NCBI RefSeq assembly: GCF_016861565.1
Contig: NZ_BOLK01000001.1
Span: 1-64,000 of the forward strand
Length of the DNA stretch: 64,000 bases
Reading direction: 5' to 3'
Source: Secundilactobacillus yichangensis
Lineage (GTDB): Bacteria > Bacillota > Bacilli > Lactobacillales > Lactobacillaceae
Under the pieces are notes generated by a model. That model was not told the origin of the DNA, searched no databases, and saw only the letters and a program-made list of their open reading frames with translations. A program made the translations under genes and the position numbers. Of this stretch, positions 19,296 through 29,415 are shown piece after piece. How positions within the stretch are numbered: the stretch's first letter is position 1; each line of letters starts with the position of its first letter.

Positions 19296-21764
19296 ATGGG
19301 CAAAAAGCGAATTTACGAATTAGCTAAAGAACTCAACGTCTCAAGTAAAGCCATTCTTGATAAAGCACAAGAAAAGGGCTTCGACGTTAAAAATCATATG
19401 TCATCATTAGGAAGTAACGAGGAACGCCAATTGCGAGAAACTTTTTCAAACAAGGGTAGCAAAACGACTACCAGTAATAAGAGCCAGTCAGCTCAGACTA
19501 AGCCAGCTCATTCAGCACAGTCTGCCAAGCCAGCTCAGAACCGTGATCATCATCAAAGTACTAGTAGCAGCCAAACCGCACATAACCGGTCGCAGTCTAA
19601 CAGCAGCAACCATTCAAATGGTCAGAACCATTCCAATGCTAACCGCAGTCAGTCCAGTAACCGGAATCAGTCGACTAACCATAGTCAATCGACTAATCGC
19701 GGTCAGTCTAACAACCGGTCGCAATCTAGTAACAGCAACCGGTCACAGTCGAACAACAATAACCGCAGTCAAAACAGCAACCACTCGCAAAGCAACGGTA
19801 GCAGCAACAATTCTAACCGTGGCGGATCAGGGCGTTTTGGCGGCAGTTTAAACAGCGGTAATGGCCGTAACAGCCGGAATAACCGCAACAACCGGAACAA
19901 TAACCGACGTCGCAATAACTTTGCTAAGAAGTACAGCAAGAAGAACCAACGGATCAAGGAAACCAATCACCAAAAGGGTGCTCCTGAACGGAAGAACAAA
20001 GCGTTACCAGAAACGTTGGTCTACCAAGTTGGGATGAATGCTCAAGATCTTGGTAAGATTCTTCACCGTGAACCAGCTGAAATCGTTAAGAAGCTGTTCA
20101 TGCTGGGCGTAATGGCTAACCAAAACCAGTCACTGGATAAGGATACGATTGAGATCTTAGCAACTGATTACGGGATTGATGCCAAAGAAAAGGTTGAAGT
20201 CGACGTTGCCGATATTGATAAGACTTTTGAAGAAGAGTCTAAGAATACCGACCACCTTGAATCCCGGCCACCAGTTGTTACCATCATGGGTCACGTTGAC
20301 CATGGTAAGACAACGCTGCTTGACCACTTACGGCATTCTCATATCACTGCTGGCGAAGCCGGCGGGATCACGCAAGCCATCGGTGCTTACCAAGTCAAGC
20401 ATAAGGGTAAGACGATTACCTTCCTGGATACCCCAGGACACGCGGCCTTTACAGAAATGCGGGCTCGTGGTGCTGATATTACTGATATCACCATTTTGGT
20501 GGTTGCTGCCGATGATGGTGTGATGCCTCAAACCATTGAAGCCATTCACCATGCACAGGCTGCTAAGACGCCAATTATTGTGGCCGTTAACAAGATTGAT
20601 AAACCGGGCGCTAACCCGAACCACGTCATGGAACAGCTGACCGAATACGGTTTGATTCCTGAAGACTGGGGCGGCGACACGATCTTTGTCCAAATTTCAG
20701 CCAAGTTCGGTAAGAACATTGATGAACTTTTGGATATGATCCTCTTACAATCTGAAGTGATGGAATTAAAGGCTAACCCACAGCAGCACGCTGCTGGCTC
20801 AGTGATTGAAGCTAAGCTGGACCAAGGTAAGGGTTCCGTTGCAACCTTGCTGATTCAGCAAGGTACCATGCATACTGGTGATCCAATCGTGGTTGGTAAT
20901 ACCTTTGGTAAAGTTCGGACCATGGAAAACGAAAATGGTAAGGAAATTAAAAAAGCCTTGCCTTCCACTCCAGTTGAAATTACTGGTCTGAGCGACGTGC
21001 CAGAAGCCGGTGATCGATTCGTTGTCTTCGACGATGAAAAGACCGCTCGTGCAGCTGGTGAAGAGCGGGCCAAGAACGCCTTGATGGAAGAACGTCGCAC
21101 TAAGAACACAGTGACCCTTGATAACCTCTTTGATACGATGAAAGAAGGGGAAATGAAGGAAGTTGATGTCATTATTAAAGCTGACGTTCAAGGTTCCGTT
21201 GAAGCATTGGCTAACAGTCTGAAGAAGATCGAAGTTGAGGGTGTGCGTGTTAACATCATCCATACAGCTGTTGGTGCCATTAACGAAAGTGATGTTACCT
21301 TGGCTGAAGCAAGTAACGCGATCATCATCGGGTTCAATGTTCGGCCAACACCACAAGCTAAATCACAAGCTGACCAAGACAACGTGGACATTCGTTTGCA
21401 CCGGGTTATCTATAACGCTATCGATGAAATCGAACACGCCATGAAGGGTAAGCTTGAACCAACTTATAAAGAAGAAGTCATCGGCGAAGTTGAAGTCCGT
21501 GATATCTTCAAAGCCTCTAAAGTTGGGACGATTGCCGGTGGAATGGTCACTGATGGTCATATTTCAAGGGACAGCAAGGTTCGCTTGCTCCGTGATTCAG
21601 TGGTTGTTTACGAAGGTGAATTGGGCAGTCTGAAGCGCTTTAAGGATGACGTTAATGACGTTAAGCAAGGTCATGAATTAGGATTGACCATTGAAAACTA
21701 CAACGACATTAAAGTCGGTGATGTCATTGAAGCTTACGTGATGAAGGAAGTTCCAATAGAATAG
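19296..21764 (+). CDS. infB: Translation initiation factor IF-2
   Basis: IF-2 is the GTPase that brings initiator tRNA to the 30S subunit. The 822-residue protein starts with the IF2_N domain ([17 protein letters not shown]). A long low-complexity linker follows (about residues 55-220, almost only S, N, Q, H, R, G), then a second IF2_N domain. The G domain carries [12 protein letters not shown] (about 331), DTPGHAAF and NKID, and is followed by the EF-Tu-like and C-terminal tRNA-binding domains. AAAGGAG precedes the ATG. It is in the operon with ylxQ (4 bases) and rbfA. Confidence 0.98.
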   Translation: MGKKRIYELAKELNVSSKAILDKAQEKGFDVKNHMSSLGSNEERQLRETFSNKGSKTTTSNKSQSAQTKPAHSAQSAKPAQNRDHHQSTSSSQTAHNRSQSNSSNHSNGQNHSNANRSQSSNRNQSTNHSQSTNRGQSNNRSQSSNSNRSQSNNNNRSQNSNHSQSNGSSNNSNRGGSGRFGGSLNSGNGRNSRNNRNNRNNNRRRNNFAKKYSKKNQRIKETNHQKGAPERKNKALPETLVYQVGMNAQDLGKILHREPAEIVKKLFMLGVMANQNQSLDKDTIEILATDYGIDAKEKVEVDVADIDKTFEEESKNTDHLESRPPVVTIMGHVDHGKTTLLDHLRHSHITAGEAGGITQAIGAYQVKHKGKTITFLDTPGHAAFTEMRARGADITDITILVVAADDGVMPQTIEAIHHAQAAKTPIIVAVNKIDKPGANPNHVMEQLTEYGLIPEDWGGDTIFVQISAKFGKNIDELLDMILLQSEVMELKANPQQHAAGSVIEAKLDQGKGSVATLLIQQGTMHTGDPIVVGNTFGKVRTMENENGKEIKKALPSTPVEITGLSDVPEAGDRFVVFDDEKTARAAGEERAKNALMEERRTKNTVTLDNLFDTMKEGEMKEVDVIIKADVQGSVEALANSLKKIEVEGVRVNIIHTAVGAINESDVTLAEASNAIIIGFNVRPTPQAKSQADQDNVDIRLHRVIYNAIDEIEHAMKGKLEPTYKEEVIGEVEVRDIFKASKVGTIAGGMVTDGHISRDSKVRLLRDSVVVYEGELGSLKRFKDDVNDVKQGHELGLTIENYNDIKVGDVIEAYVMKEVPIE

Positions 21765-21787
21765 AGAGCTAACGAGGTGTTAGATAT

Positions 21788-22147
21788 ATGGCACATTATC
21801 GTGTAGGACGGCTTGAACAAGAAATTCAGCGGGAAGTTAACGATATCTTGCTGAAACGAGTTCGCGATCCGCGAGTACAGGATGTTACCGTTACGGGTGT
21901 CACCGTTACTGGTGATTATCAACAAGCAACGATTTATTACAGTATCTTGTCTGATAAAGCTTCTGATGGTGAAAAAACCGCTCAGGGATTAACTAAAGCA
22001 ACTGGATTGATCCGTAGTGAATTAGGTTCCCGTTTGAATATCTTCAAGGTACCGGAACTCACATTTGAACGTGATGAATCCGTCCAATATGGGAGTCACA
22101 TCGATGAATTACTCAACAAATTACATCGGGAAGACTCTAATCTTTAA
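21788..22147 (+). CDS. rbfA: Ribosome-binding factor A
   Basis: RbfA is a KH-fold protein that matures the 17S rRNA 5' end and the 30S subunit, especially in the cold. The 119-residue protein begins [15 protein letters not shown] and contains VRDPRV and [12 protein letters not shown], typical of the family. It follows infB after 23 bases and ends the operon before a perfect terminator. Confidence 0.97.
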   Translation: MAHYRVGRLEQEIQREVNDILLKRVRDPRVQDVTVTGVTVTGDYQQATIYYSILSDKASDGEKTAQGLTKATGLIRSELGSRLNIFKVPELTFERDESVQYGSHIDELLNKLHREDSNL

Positions 22148-22150
22148 ATC

Positions 22151-22190
22151 AAAAAGCCGGCCGCAGAAATTTCTGCGGCCGGCTTTTTTC
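22151..22190 (+). terminator. Terminator of the nusA-infB operon
   Basis: A perfect palindrome: AAAAAGCCGGCCGCAGAAA (22151-22169) and its complement (22170-22188) with a T-run. The symmetry would also let it work for the minus strand. Confidence 0.93.
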
Positions 22191-22212
22191 GTGTCGTTAT
22201 GGGGTCCTCACG

Positions 22213-22221
22213 TGATATAAT
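22213..22221 (+). promoter_or_regulatory. Extended -10 promoter of truB-ribF
   Basis: TGATATAAT is a TG-n-TATAAT extended -10 element, 39 bases before truB. No good -35 hexamer is seen. Confidence 0.55.
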
Positions 22222-22260
22222 AGCAAAGTTAGACAGTTTATACGAAACGGAGCGGTCGTA

Positions 22261-23160
22261 ATGGATGGCATTATTCCACTATATAAAGAGCGCGGCATGA
22301 CGAGTCATGACTGCGTGAACCATGTACGAAAGATTCTTCATATGAAAAAGGTTGGTCATTCCGGCACGTTGGATCCTAACGTGGATGGTGTCTTGCCTAT
22401 CTGTGTGGGCAGCGCAACGAAGGTTGTGGATTATTTAATGACCCACAAAAAGGTTTACCGCGGCAGTGTCACGTTAGGCTTTGCGACTGAAACGGAGGAT
22501 TTGGATGGCGCTGAAGTGAAGCGAGTTGCCATGACCGAACCGGTTCCAGACAAGCAAATTGACACGATTATGGCAGGGATGGTCGGTGAGCTGTCACAGG
22601 TACCGCCAATGTACTCGGCGGTGAAGGTGAACGGTCGCAAACTTTACGAGTACGCGCGTTCCGGCCAAAGCGTCGAGCGCCCCGTTCGAACCGTTACGAT
22701 CAAGGCCTTTAAGCGGACTAGTGACAGTCAGTTTGATGCCGCAGCTGGCACACAGCGGTTTGATTTTGAAGTTGCCTGCACTAAGGGGACTTACGTGCGG
22801 ACGTTAGCCGTTCAAATTGGGACGGATTTAGGTTTGCCAGCTGTAATGTCGTCGCTGACCCGGGTTGAATCTGGTGGTTTTACCATCGACGAAACCGTGT
22901 CATTAGACACACTGCGGGAGCAAATCGCTAACGATGACGTTGACTTTCTTTATCCAATTGACCGGGTGTTAAGTCAGTATCCAACAATTGAGATTTCAGA
23001 TGAAATTTGGTCGGTTGTGAAAAACGGCGTCTGGTTATTGCCAGATGAAGTGAATACGGATGCAACGATCATTTCGCTGAAATATCAGGGCCAGATCAAG
23101 TGTTTGTATCAGCGTGTTAAAAATCGTTATAAACCATTAAAAATGTTTAGTACTAAGTAG
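22261..23160 (+). CDS. truB: tRNA pseudouridine(55) synthase
   Basis: TruB converts U55 to pseudouridine in the T-loop of tRNAs. The 299-residue protein has the catalytic motif HSGTLDPNVDGVL (Asp about 38), QVPPMYSAVKVNG and CTKGTYVRTL. Length is normal. The ATG follows ACGGAG at short range. It is paired with ribF, 17 bases downstream, as in most Firmicutes. Confidence 0.97.
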   Translation: MDGIIPLYKERGMTSHDCVNHVRKILHMKKVGHSGTLDPNVDGVLPICVGSATKVVDYLMTHKKVYRGSVTLGFATETEDLDGAEVKRVAMTEPVPDKQIDTIMAGMVGELSQVPPMYSAVKVNGRKLYEYARSGQSVERPVRTVTIKAFKRTSDSQFDAAAGTQRFDFEVACTKGTYVRTLAVQIGTDLGLPAVMSSLTRVESGGFTIDETVSLDTLREQIANDDVDFLYPIDRVLSQYPTIEISDEIWSVVKNGVWLLPDEVNTDATIISLKYQGQIKCLYQRVKNRYKPLKMFSTK

Positions 23161-23177
23161 AAAGTTGGGACGATAAT

Positions 23178-24143
23178 ATGCGAGTCATTCAAATTCATCA
23201 TCCATTAAAAGCGGCTGACGTCATCGATCAGCCGGTTGTTTTGGCAATGGGCTTTTTTGATGGTGTCCATCTGGGCCATCAGGCGGTGATCAACCGTGCT
23301 CGCGCCATTGCGGATGAGCGAGGGCTGGCACTAGCGGTGCTAACCTACGACCACCATCCCGCACTGGTTTACCAAAAATTAAGTCCGGAACGAAACCGTT
23401 ATTTGACGGTCAACGCCAGGAAAATGGCACTTTTTGAGCAGTTGGGTGTCGACATTGTTTATCAAATCAACTTCGCCAGCCAGTTTGCTGCCCAAACACC
23501 GCAGGAATTTGTCGATCACTATCTGATTGCCTTTCACGCTCAAGTGGTGGTGGCCGGTTATGATCACACGTACGGGCCGAAAGATGTGGCAACTATGGAT
23601 CGGTTGCCGGAATATGCCAAGGGCCGGTTTGAAATCGTCACCGTGAGGGAAAAAGAGCTGCAGGCGCAAAAAATTGGGTCTTCCCGTATTCGCCGTAACC
23701 TGGATCAGGGTGATATTAGAACCGTCAATTCTTTGCTGGGTTACCGGTATCAAACCACTGGTACGGTGATGCACGGCGAAGCCCGTGGTCGGACTCTGGG
23801 TTTTCCAACGGCTAATATTAGTCACGATGCGAAATACTGGTTACCCGGTATCGGTGTCTATGTAACCCGTGTCAAAGTGAACGGCAAGTGGTACCCAGCT
23901 ATGACCTCAATAGGACGTAATATTACCTTTGGTGAGGGCCGGCCAGTGACCGTGGAGGCTTACCTATTAGACTTTAAGGAAGCCATTTACGGCGAAATTG
24001 TGACCGTTGAGTGGGATTACCGGCTGCGTGGCGAAGTAAAGTTTGATTCCGTTGATGGGTTAGTTCAACAGTTAAAACAGGATGCTGAAGATACAAAAGA
24101 CTATTTTAAAACGCATCCAATCACCAAATTAGCACTCGAATGA
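23178..24143 (+). CDS. ribF: Bifunctional riboflavin kinase/FAD synthetase
   Basis: RibF makes FMN and then FAD from riboflavin. The N-terminal FAD synthetase domain has GFFDGVHLGHQ (about 27-37) and KIGSSRIRRNLDQGD; the C-terminal flavokinase domain has GRTLGFPTANI and GVYVTRVKVNG. The protein is 321 residues, normal for the family. The last codons overlap one half of a degenerate CIRCE element (24129-24155). Confidence 0.97.
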   Translation: MRVIQIHHPLKAADVIDQPVVLAMGFFDGVHLGHQAVINRARAIADERGLALAVLTYDHHPALVYQKLSPERNRYLTVNARKMALFEQLGVDIVYQINFASQFAAQTPQEFVDHYLIAFHAQVVVAGYDHTYGPKDVATMDRLPEYAKGRFEIVTVREKELQAQKIGSSRIRRNLDQGDIRTVNSLLGYRYQTTGTVMHGEARGRTLGFPTANISHDAKYWLPGIGVYVTRVKVNGKWYPAMTSIGRNITFGEGRPVTVEAYLLDFKEAIYGEIVTVEWDYRLRGEVKFDSVDGLVQQLKQDAEDTKDYFKTHPITKLALE

Positions 24144-24155
24144 ATTAATTGCTAA
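24129..24155 (+). promoter_or_regulatory. Degenerate second CIRCE element overlapping the ribF stop
   Basis: TTAGCACTC (24129-24137), 9 bases, AATTGCTAA (24147-24155). The left half is a perfect match and the right half matches 7 of 9 bases of the CIRCE consensus TTAGCACTC-N9-GAGTGCTAA. It lies upstream of the hrcA -35 box. Confidence 0.55.
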
Positions 24156-24172
24156 AAAAGTTAGCTGAATGC

Positions 24173-24201
24173 TTGACTTAAAAAACAGCGTTTGATACAT
24201 T
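24173..24201 (+). promoter_or_regulatory. hrcA operon promoter
   Basis: TTGACT (24173-24178) and TACATT (24196-24201), spacer 17. The predicted start near 24208 lies just before the CIRCE element. Confidence 0.6.
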
Positions 24202-24212
24202 ATATATGTGTC

Positions 24213-24239
24213 TTAGCACTTGAGTAACTTGAGTGCTAA
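24213..24239 (+). promoter_or_regulatory. CIRCE operator (HrcA binding site)
   Basis: TTAGCACTT-(9 bases)-GAGTGCTAA, matching 17 of 18 consensus positions. It lies between the promoter and hrcA, so HrcA should repress its own operon. Confidence 0.96.
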
Positions 24240-24245
24240 AAAGAG

Positions 24246-25292
24246 GTGATGATCACGTTAACGGACAGACAGAATATGATTTTAAAAGCGATTGTTCGCG
24301 ATTATACGAGCAGTGGCGTTCCTGTGGGTTCTAAGGCGCTAGCAGCACAGTTACCGATGCATGTCAGTTCAGCAACCGTGCGTAACGAAATGGCCGCTTT
24401 GGAAGAGCTGGGTTTGATTGCTAAGACCCATTCTTCCTCTGGCCGAATTCCTTCGGTAAAGGGCTATCGTTATTACGTGGATCATTTGGTTCAGCCGGAT
24501 CCAATCAAAGCCAACGACATTGATATCATCAAGTCTTCACTTGAAGGTCAATTTTTAAAAATTGACGAGATTATTGAAACATCGGCGAAAATTTTATCGA
24601 ATTTAACGTCATATACCGCTTTCTCACTCAAACCGGAACATAAACAAAGCCGGTTGAGTGGATTTCGGTTAGTCCCGTTGGGTAAGCGGCAAGTGATGGC
24701 CGTCTTGGTGACTGATAATGGCGATGTTGAATCGCAAACGTTCAACATTACTACGAAGATCACCGGTGACCAGCTTGAGGCTGTGGTACGTCTGATTAAC
24801 GATCAGTTGATCGGTAAGCCCTTGGACGAAGTGCTGAGTGCGCTGAAGTCTGATATTCCAATGCAGGTTGCACATTATTTGCAGCAGCCTGAAGGATTTT
24901 TGAAAGTGTTTGGCGACGTTTTGACAAAGGCTGCTCAGGAGCGGTTCTACGTTGGCGGTCGTTTGAACCTGCTGAATTTCTCAGACAATAATGACGTAGA
25001 TGAATTGAAGTCGTTGTATACCTTAATGGATCATAATGATGATATGGCTGACGTTTTAGGTCAGCCTACCGATCACATTCAGGTGAAGATTGGCAGCGAG
25101 ATTACCAACGATATTTTGAAGGACTACAGTTTAATTACTGCCACCTACGAAGCTGGTGACCATGGCAAAGGTGTGATTGCACTGCTGGGGCCGACCCGGA
25201 TGCCATATTCGCGGATGATTGGCTTAGTTGGTGCTTTCCGGCAGGAGCTAGCGCAACGGCTCATCGATTATTATCGCTATTTTGATCAGTAG
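24246..25292 (+). CDS. hrcA: Heat-inducible transcription repressor HrcA
   Basis: HrcA represses class I heat-shock operons by binding CIRCE, with GroEL as its modulator. The protein is about 348 residues, with an N-terminal winged helix (LTDRQNMILKAIVRDYTSSG, SSATVRNEMAALEELGLI, HSSSGRIPS) and a C-terminal GAF-like dimerisation region. The start is uncertain: GTG 24246 and ATG 24249 both sit inside the AGAGGTG that would be the ribosome binding site. The core of homologues begins at LTDRQ. It leads hrcA-grpE-dnaK, controlled by the CIRCE 4 to 30 bases upstream. Confidence 0.95.
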   Translation: MMITLTDRQNMILKAIVRDYTSSGVPVGSKALAAQLPMHVSSATVRNEMAALEELGLIAKTHSSSGRIPSVKGYRYYVDHLVQPDPIKANDIDIIKSSLEGQFLKIDEIIETSAKILSNLTSYTAFSLKPEHKQSRLSGFRLVPLGKRQVMAVLVTDNGDVESQTFNITTKITGDQLEAVVRLINDQLIGKPLDEVLSALKSDIPMQVAHYLQQPEGFLKVFGDVLTKAAQERFYVGGRLNLLNFSDNNDVDELKSLYTLMDHNDDMADVLGQPTDHIQVKIGSEITNDILKDYSLITATYEAGDHGKGVIALLGPTRMPYSRMIGLVGAFRQELAQRLIDYYRYFDQ

Positions 25293-25307
25293 TAAAGGGG
25301 TGTTATA

Positions 25308-25949
25308 GTGGCTGAAGATAAGACAAACCAAGCAGCAAAAAGCGCAGCGGACAAGCAAAAAGACACGCGAAAGTCCGCTGAGCAAGGCGCAAAGGCTAAC
25401 AAGCAACAACCAAAGGCTGACGCTTCTAAGTCAGCTGATCAATCAGCCCCAGCGGGAGATAAGAAGTCCGCAGGTAAGGATGCTTTGGCAAAGGCTCTCG
25501 CACAGGTCGATAGCTTGCAAAAGCAGTTAGACAAGACTTCTGATCAATATCTGCGCGCTGAAGCTGAGATTCAAAATATTCAAAATCGTAACAAAAAGGA
25601 TCAAGCTGCATTGATAAAGTATGATGGTCAGCAATTGGCACACGATATTTTACCAGCACTGGATAATCTGGAGCGTGCGCTGAGCACGCCAGTTGAAGGT
25701 GAGCAAGCCGAATCCCTAAAAAAGGGAATTGAAATGGTTCAAAAGCATTTGATGGATGCACTGACCAGTAATGGTGTGACTGAAATCAAGGCTGAAGGCG
25801 AAAAGTTCGATCCGAATATTCACCAAGCTGTCCAAACGGTTCCGGCAGAGTCGGATGATCAAAAAGATCACGTTGCTAAGGTTCTGCAAAAGGGTTACCG
25901 CTTGAAGGATCGGGTTCTCCGTCCGGCAATGGTAATGGTTGCGCAATAA
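25308..25949 (+). CDS. grpE: Nucleotide exchange factor GrpE
   Basis: GrpE releases ADP from DnaK. The 213-residue protein has a long, charged, Ala/Lys-rich N-terminus (about 60 residues), a coiled coil (about 65-115), and the C-terminal beta domain with FDPNIHQAVQ and YRLKDRVLRPAMVMVAQ. It has a GTG start at 25308 behind AAAGGGGTG. It lies 15 bases after hrcA and 45 before dnaK. Confidence 0.97.
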   Translation: MAEDKTNQAAKSAADKQKDTRKSAEQGAKANKQQPKADASKSADQSAPAGDKKSAGKDALAKALAQVDSLQKQLDKTSDQYLRAEAEIQNIQNRNKKDQAALIKYDGQQLAHDILPALDNLERALSTPVEGEQAESLKKGIEMVQKHLMDALTSNGVTEIKAEGEKFDPNIHQAVQTVPAESDDQKDHVAKVLQKGYRLKDRVLRPAMVMVAQ

Positions 25950-25994
25950 CGCAATCGCTTGAATCAAACTTAAAATAAAGAGGGTAAATTATTC

Positions 25995-27884
25995 ATGGCA
26001 AGTAATAAAATTATTGGTATTGACTTAGGTACTACAAACTCAGCAGTCGCTGTTCTTGAAGGTAAAGAACCTAAAATTATTCCTAACCCAGAGGGTGGCC
26101 GTACAACACCTTCTGTTGTAGCGTTCAAAGATGGCAAGCCATCCGTTGGTGCCGTCGCTAAGCGTCAGGCAATCACTAACCCTAACACGGTTTCTTCAAT
26201 TAAGAGCCATATGGGTGAAGCAGGTTACAAGGTTAACATCGAAGGCAAGGATTACACGCCAGAACAAATTTCTGCTTACATTTTGCAGTACATCAAAGAC
26301 TTTGCTGAAGATTATATTGGCGACAAGGTAACTCAAGCTGTTATCACTGTGCCAGCTTACTTTAACGATTCTCAGCGTCAAGCCACTAAGGATGCCGGTA
26401 AGATTGCTGGCTTGGATGTTAAGCGGATCATTAACGAACCGACCGCTTCTTCATTAGCCTATGGTCTTGATAAGAAAGATGCTGATGAAAAGATCTTGGT
26501 TTATGACCTTGGTGGTGGGACATTTGATGTTTCCATCCTTGATTTAGGTGATGGCGTGTTCGATGTGCTTTCTACCAACGGTGATACCCACCTTGGTGGT
26601 GATGACTTCGATAAGCGTATTATGGATTGGTTAATCAAACAGTTCAAAGATGATAACGGCATTGATCTTTCCAAAGATAAGATGGCTATGCAACGTCTGA
26701 AGGAAGCTTCTGAAAAGGCCAAGAAGGACTTGTCAGGTGTTACTGAAACGCAGATCAGCCTGCCATTTATCTCAGCTGGTGACAATGGCCCACTTCACTT
26801 GGAGACCACTTTGACCCGTGCTAAGTTCAACGAATTGACTTCCGACTTAGTTGAAAAGACCCGGGTACCAGTTGAAAACGCCTTGAAGGATGCCAAATTA
26901 TCAGCCGACGACGTTGATGTGGTTATCTTAAACGGTGGTTCAACTCGGATTCCGGCCGTTCAAGAAGCCGTTAAGAAGTGGACTGGTAAGGAACCTAACC
27001 ACTCAATCAACCCTGATGAAGCCGTTGCTTTAGGTGCTGCTATTCAAGGCGGTGTCTTGACTGGTGATGTTAAGGACGTTGTTTTGCTTGATGTTACGCC
27101 ATTGTCACTTGGTATTGAAACCATGGGTGGGGTCTTCACTAAGCTGATCGACCGTAACACGACGATTCCAACCAGCAAGTCACAAGTCTTCAGTACCGCT
27201 GCTGATAACCAACCAGCCGTTGATATTCACGTGCTGCAAGGTGAACGGCCAATGGCTGCTGACAACAAGACTTTGGGTAACTTCCAGCTGACTGACATTC
27301 CAGCTGCACCTCGTGGTGTTCCTCAGATCGAAGTCACCTTTGATATTGACCGTAACGGTATCGTTAACGTTTCGGCCAAGGATAAGGGAACTGGCAAGGA
27401 ACAAAAGATTACCATCAAGAGTTCCGGTGGCTTGTCAGACGAAGAAGTCGACAAGATGATGAAGGAAGCCAAAGAAAACGAAGAGGCCGACAAGAAGCGT
27501 AAAGAAGAAGCCGACTTGAAGAACGAAGTTGACCAATTACTCTTCACTGTTGACAAGACTTTGGATGAAGTTAAGGGTAAGGTTTCCGATGACGAAATCA
27601 AGAAGGCTAAGGATGCACGTGATGCTCTGAAGAAGGCCCAAGATGATAACAACGTTGAAGAAATGAAGACTAAGAAGGATGACTTGAACAAGATCGTCCA
27701 AGACCTTTCAGTTAAACTTTATCAACAAGCTCAAGACCAAAAGGGTGCTGCCGGTGGTGCCGATGCTAAGGGTGCTGATGGTGCTAAAGCCGATGGCCAA
27801 TCAGGCAAGACTGATGATGGCAAGGGCGACGGCAAGACCTTTGACGGTGACTTCTCAGAAGTTAATGATGACGACAAAAAGTAA
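25995..27884 (+). CDS. dnaK: Chaperone DnaK (Hsp70)
   Basis: DnaK is the ATP-dependent Hsp70 chaperone. The 629-residue protein has the ATPase signatures [25 protein letters not shown] and [11 protein letters not shown], the substrate domain ([11 protein letters not shown]), a helical lid and a C-terminal tail rich in Gly, Ala, Lys and Asp. Length is somewhat above that of Bacillus DnaK because of the tail. AAGAGGG precedes the ATG. It is the last gene before the terminator at 27909. Confidence 0.99.
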   Translation: MASNKIIGIDLGTTNSAVAVLEGKEPKIIPNPEGGRTTPSVVAFKDGKPSVGAVAKRQAITNPNTVSSIKSHMGEAGYKVNIEGKDYTPEQISAYILQYIKDFAEDYIGDKVTQAVITVPAYFNDSQRQATKDAGKIAGLDVKRIINEPTASSLAYGLDKKDADEKILVYDLGGGTFDVSILDLGDGVFDVLSTNGDTHLGGDDFDKRIMDWLIKQFKDDNGIDLSKDKMAMQRLKEASEKAKKDLSGVTETQISLPFISAGDNGPLHLETTLTRAKFNELTSDLVEKTRVPVENALKDAKLSADDVDVVILNGGSTRIPAVQEAVKKWTGKEPNHSINPDEAVALGAAIQGGVLTGDVKDVVLLDVTPLSLGIETMGGVFTKLIDRNTTIPTSKSQVFSTAADNQPAVDIHVLQGERPMAADNKTLGNFQLTDIPAAPRGVPQIEVTFDIDRNGIVNVSAKDKGTGKEQKITIKSSGGLSDEEVDKMMKEAKENEEADKKRKEEADLKNEVDQLLFTVDKTLDEVKGKVSDDEIKKAKDARDALKKAQDDNNVEEMKTKKDDLNKIVQDLSVKLYQQAQDQKGAAGGADAKGADGAKADGQSGKTDDGKGDGKTFDGDFSEVNDDDKK

Positions 27885-27908
27885 TGATTAACTAGATAGC
27901 AAACAGGA

Positions 27909-27941
27909 AGTCAAGGCTCAAACGCGGGCTTTGGCTTTTTG
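27909..27941 (+). terminator. Terminator after dnaK
   Basis: AGTCAAGGCTC (27909-27919) pairs with GGGCTTTGGCT (27926-27936) using some G-U pairs, followed by T4. It separates dnaK from dnaJ. Confidence 0.75.
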
Positions 27942-27987
27942 TTTTGGTGGAATTATGCTATTCTACTTGAGTGAACGATTATTGGTA

Positions 27988-28068
27988 TAAATGATTATTT
28001 AAAATAAATACAATCATTTAATAGGCCAAGTGCATTGCAACTGATTTAAAAACAGACGCAGGCAATGC
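27988..28068 (+). promoter_or_regulatory. dnaJ leader with two inverted repeats
   Basis: TAAATGATT (27988-27996) and AATCATTTA (28012-28020) are perfect 9-bp arms; GCATTGC (28032-28038) and GCAATGC (28062-28068) form a second pair ending about 12 bases before the ribosome binding site. A TATAAA at 27986-27991 may be a -10 box. No CIRCE is present. Confidence 0.4.
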
Positions 28069-28087
28069 TTACTTTTAGGAGGTTAAC

Positions 28088-29242
28088 ATGGCTGGTAAAG
28101 ATTATTATGAAGTGCTTGGGGTCTCTAAAGATGCATCCCAAGCTGAAATTAAAAAGGCCTACCGCCAATTATCAAAGAAGTACCATCCAGATATTAACAA
28201 GGCGCCTGGTGCTGAAGAGAAATTTAAGGAGATCACTGAGGCTTATGAAGTCTTAAGTGACGAACAAAAGCGCTCAAACTACGATCAATACGGTTCGGCT
28301 GATGGTCCGCAAGGCTTTGGCGGCGCTGGTGCTGGCGGAGCCGGTGGTTTCGGCGGTTTCGGTGACGCCGGTGGTTTCGGCGGTGGCGGTTTCGAAGACA
28401 TTTTCAATTCCTTCTTTGGTGGCGGCGGTCGCAGCCGTAACCCTAACGCGCCACAGCCAGGACGTGATTTGCAGTACGAAATGACGTTGACATTTGAAGA
28501 AGCGATTTTTGGTAAGAAGACCAAGATCAAGTACAGTCGTCAAGCACAATGTCATACCTGTCACGGTAGTGGTGCTAAACCAGGTACTAGCCCAGAGACC
28601 TGCCATAACTGTGGCGGTTCTGGCTATGTGACTACTGAAACCAATACCCCACTGGGTCGGATGCGCAGTCAGCAAGTCTGCCCCGTATGTCATGGGACCG
28701 GTAAAGAAATTAAGGAAAAGTGCCCAACTTGTGGCGGTTCAGGTCACGAGGAAGAGCGGCATGAAGTTGAAGTCAACATCCCAGCTGGGGTGGATGACGG
28801 TCAGCAAATGCGGCTTCAAAATCAGGGTGAAGCGGGCGAGAACGGTGGCCCTTACGGCGATTTGTTCATTCTGTTTAACGTCAAGCCAAGCAAGGTGTTC
28901 AAGCGTGATGGTTCCGATATTTACTTGGATAAAGACATTAGCTTTACTCAAGCTGCCCTTGGTGACGAGATTAACGTTCAGACAGTTCATGGTAACGTCA
29001 AACTAAAGATTCCAGCTGGAACGCAAACTGGTTCTGTCTTTCGTTTGAAGGGTAAAGGTGCACCGCGTCTTCGTGGTAACGGTAACGGTGACCAACGAGT
29101 GACCGTTAACATCGTGACGCCGAAGAACCTGAACAAGGGTCAAAAGATGGCCTTAAAGGCATATGCTGAGGCCAGTGGTGAAAAAGTTGGCAATGGCAAA
29201 GGACATTTCTTTGACAAGATGAAAGATGCATTTGATAATTAG
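28088..29242 (+). CDS. dnaJ: Chaperone DnaJ (Hsp40)
   Basis: DnaJ stimulates DnaK and delivers substrates. The 384-residue type I protein has a J domain with HPD (in [11 protein letters not shown]), a Gly/Phe-rich region (about residues 75-115), and four zinc-finger repeats: [24 protein letters not shown] and CPTCGGSG. C-terminal substrate domains follow. TAGGAGG precedes the ATG. It is separated from dnaK by a terminator and 200 bases, so it can be transcribed on its own. Confidence 0.98.
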   Translation: MAGKDYYEVLGVSKDASQAEIKKAYRQLSKKYHPDINKAPGAEEKFKEITEAYEVLSDEQKRSNYDQYGSADGPQGFGGAGAGGAGGFGGFGDAGGFGGGGFEDIFNSFFGGGGRSRNPNAPQPGRDLQYEMTLTFEEAIFGKKTKIKYSRQAQCHTCHGSGAKPGTSPETCHNCGGSGYVTTETNTPLGRMRSQQVCPVCHGTGKEIKEKCPTCGGSGHEEERHEVEVNIPAGVDDGQQMRLQNQGEAGENGGPYGDLFILFNVKPSKVFKRDGSDIYLDKDISFTQAALGDEINVQTVHGNVKLKIPAGTQTGSVFRLKGKGAPRLRGNGNGDQRVTVNIVTPKNLNKGQKMALKAYAEASGEKVGNGKGHFFDKMKDAFDN

Positions 29243-29279
29243 TTCAGCAGAGTGATGACCACATCCTCTAACGGACAGT

Positions 29280-29318
29280 AAAAAGCCGCATGGTTGATCA
29301 TTAACCAGGCGACTTTTT
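29280..29318 (+). terminator. dnaJ terminator
   Basis: AAAAAG-C-CGC-A-TGGTT pairs with AACCA-G-GCG-A-CTTTTT across 29280-29318, with two mismatches, ending in a T-run. Confidence 0.8.
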
Positions 29319-29367
29319 GATGTTTCGGCGTAAATTTTTACCAGCGTAGGTGGGATTGCCCTGTTTC

Positions 29368-29376
29368 TGTTATAAT
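29368..29376 (+). promoter_or_regulatory. Extended -10 promoter of lepA
   Basis: TGTTATAAT is a TG-n-TATAAT element about 40 bases before the lepA start. The -35 region is poor. Confidence 0.6.
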
Positions 29377-29415
29377 AGCTAATATGTTTGAAATTAAAAG
29401 GTAGGAGAATTGCAA

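Noticed and set aside
19543-19851. Alternative-frame protein inside the infB linker
   Set aside because: Low-complexity DNA keeps several frames open; the infB frame is contiguous and conserved at both ends.
19455-19960. Possible CRISPR or tandem repeat array
   Set aside because: The repeats are short, irregular and in frame with the IF-2 linker; there is no fixed repeat-spacer pattern.
28274-28693. Minus-strand open frames across the dnaJ Gly-rich and zinc region
   Set aside because: They arise from GGN-rich coding on the other strand; no start signals.
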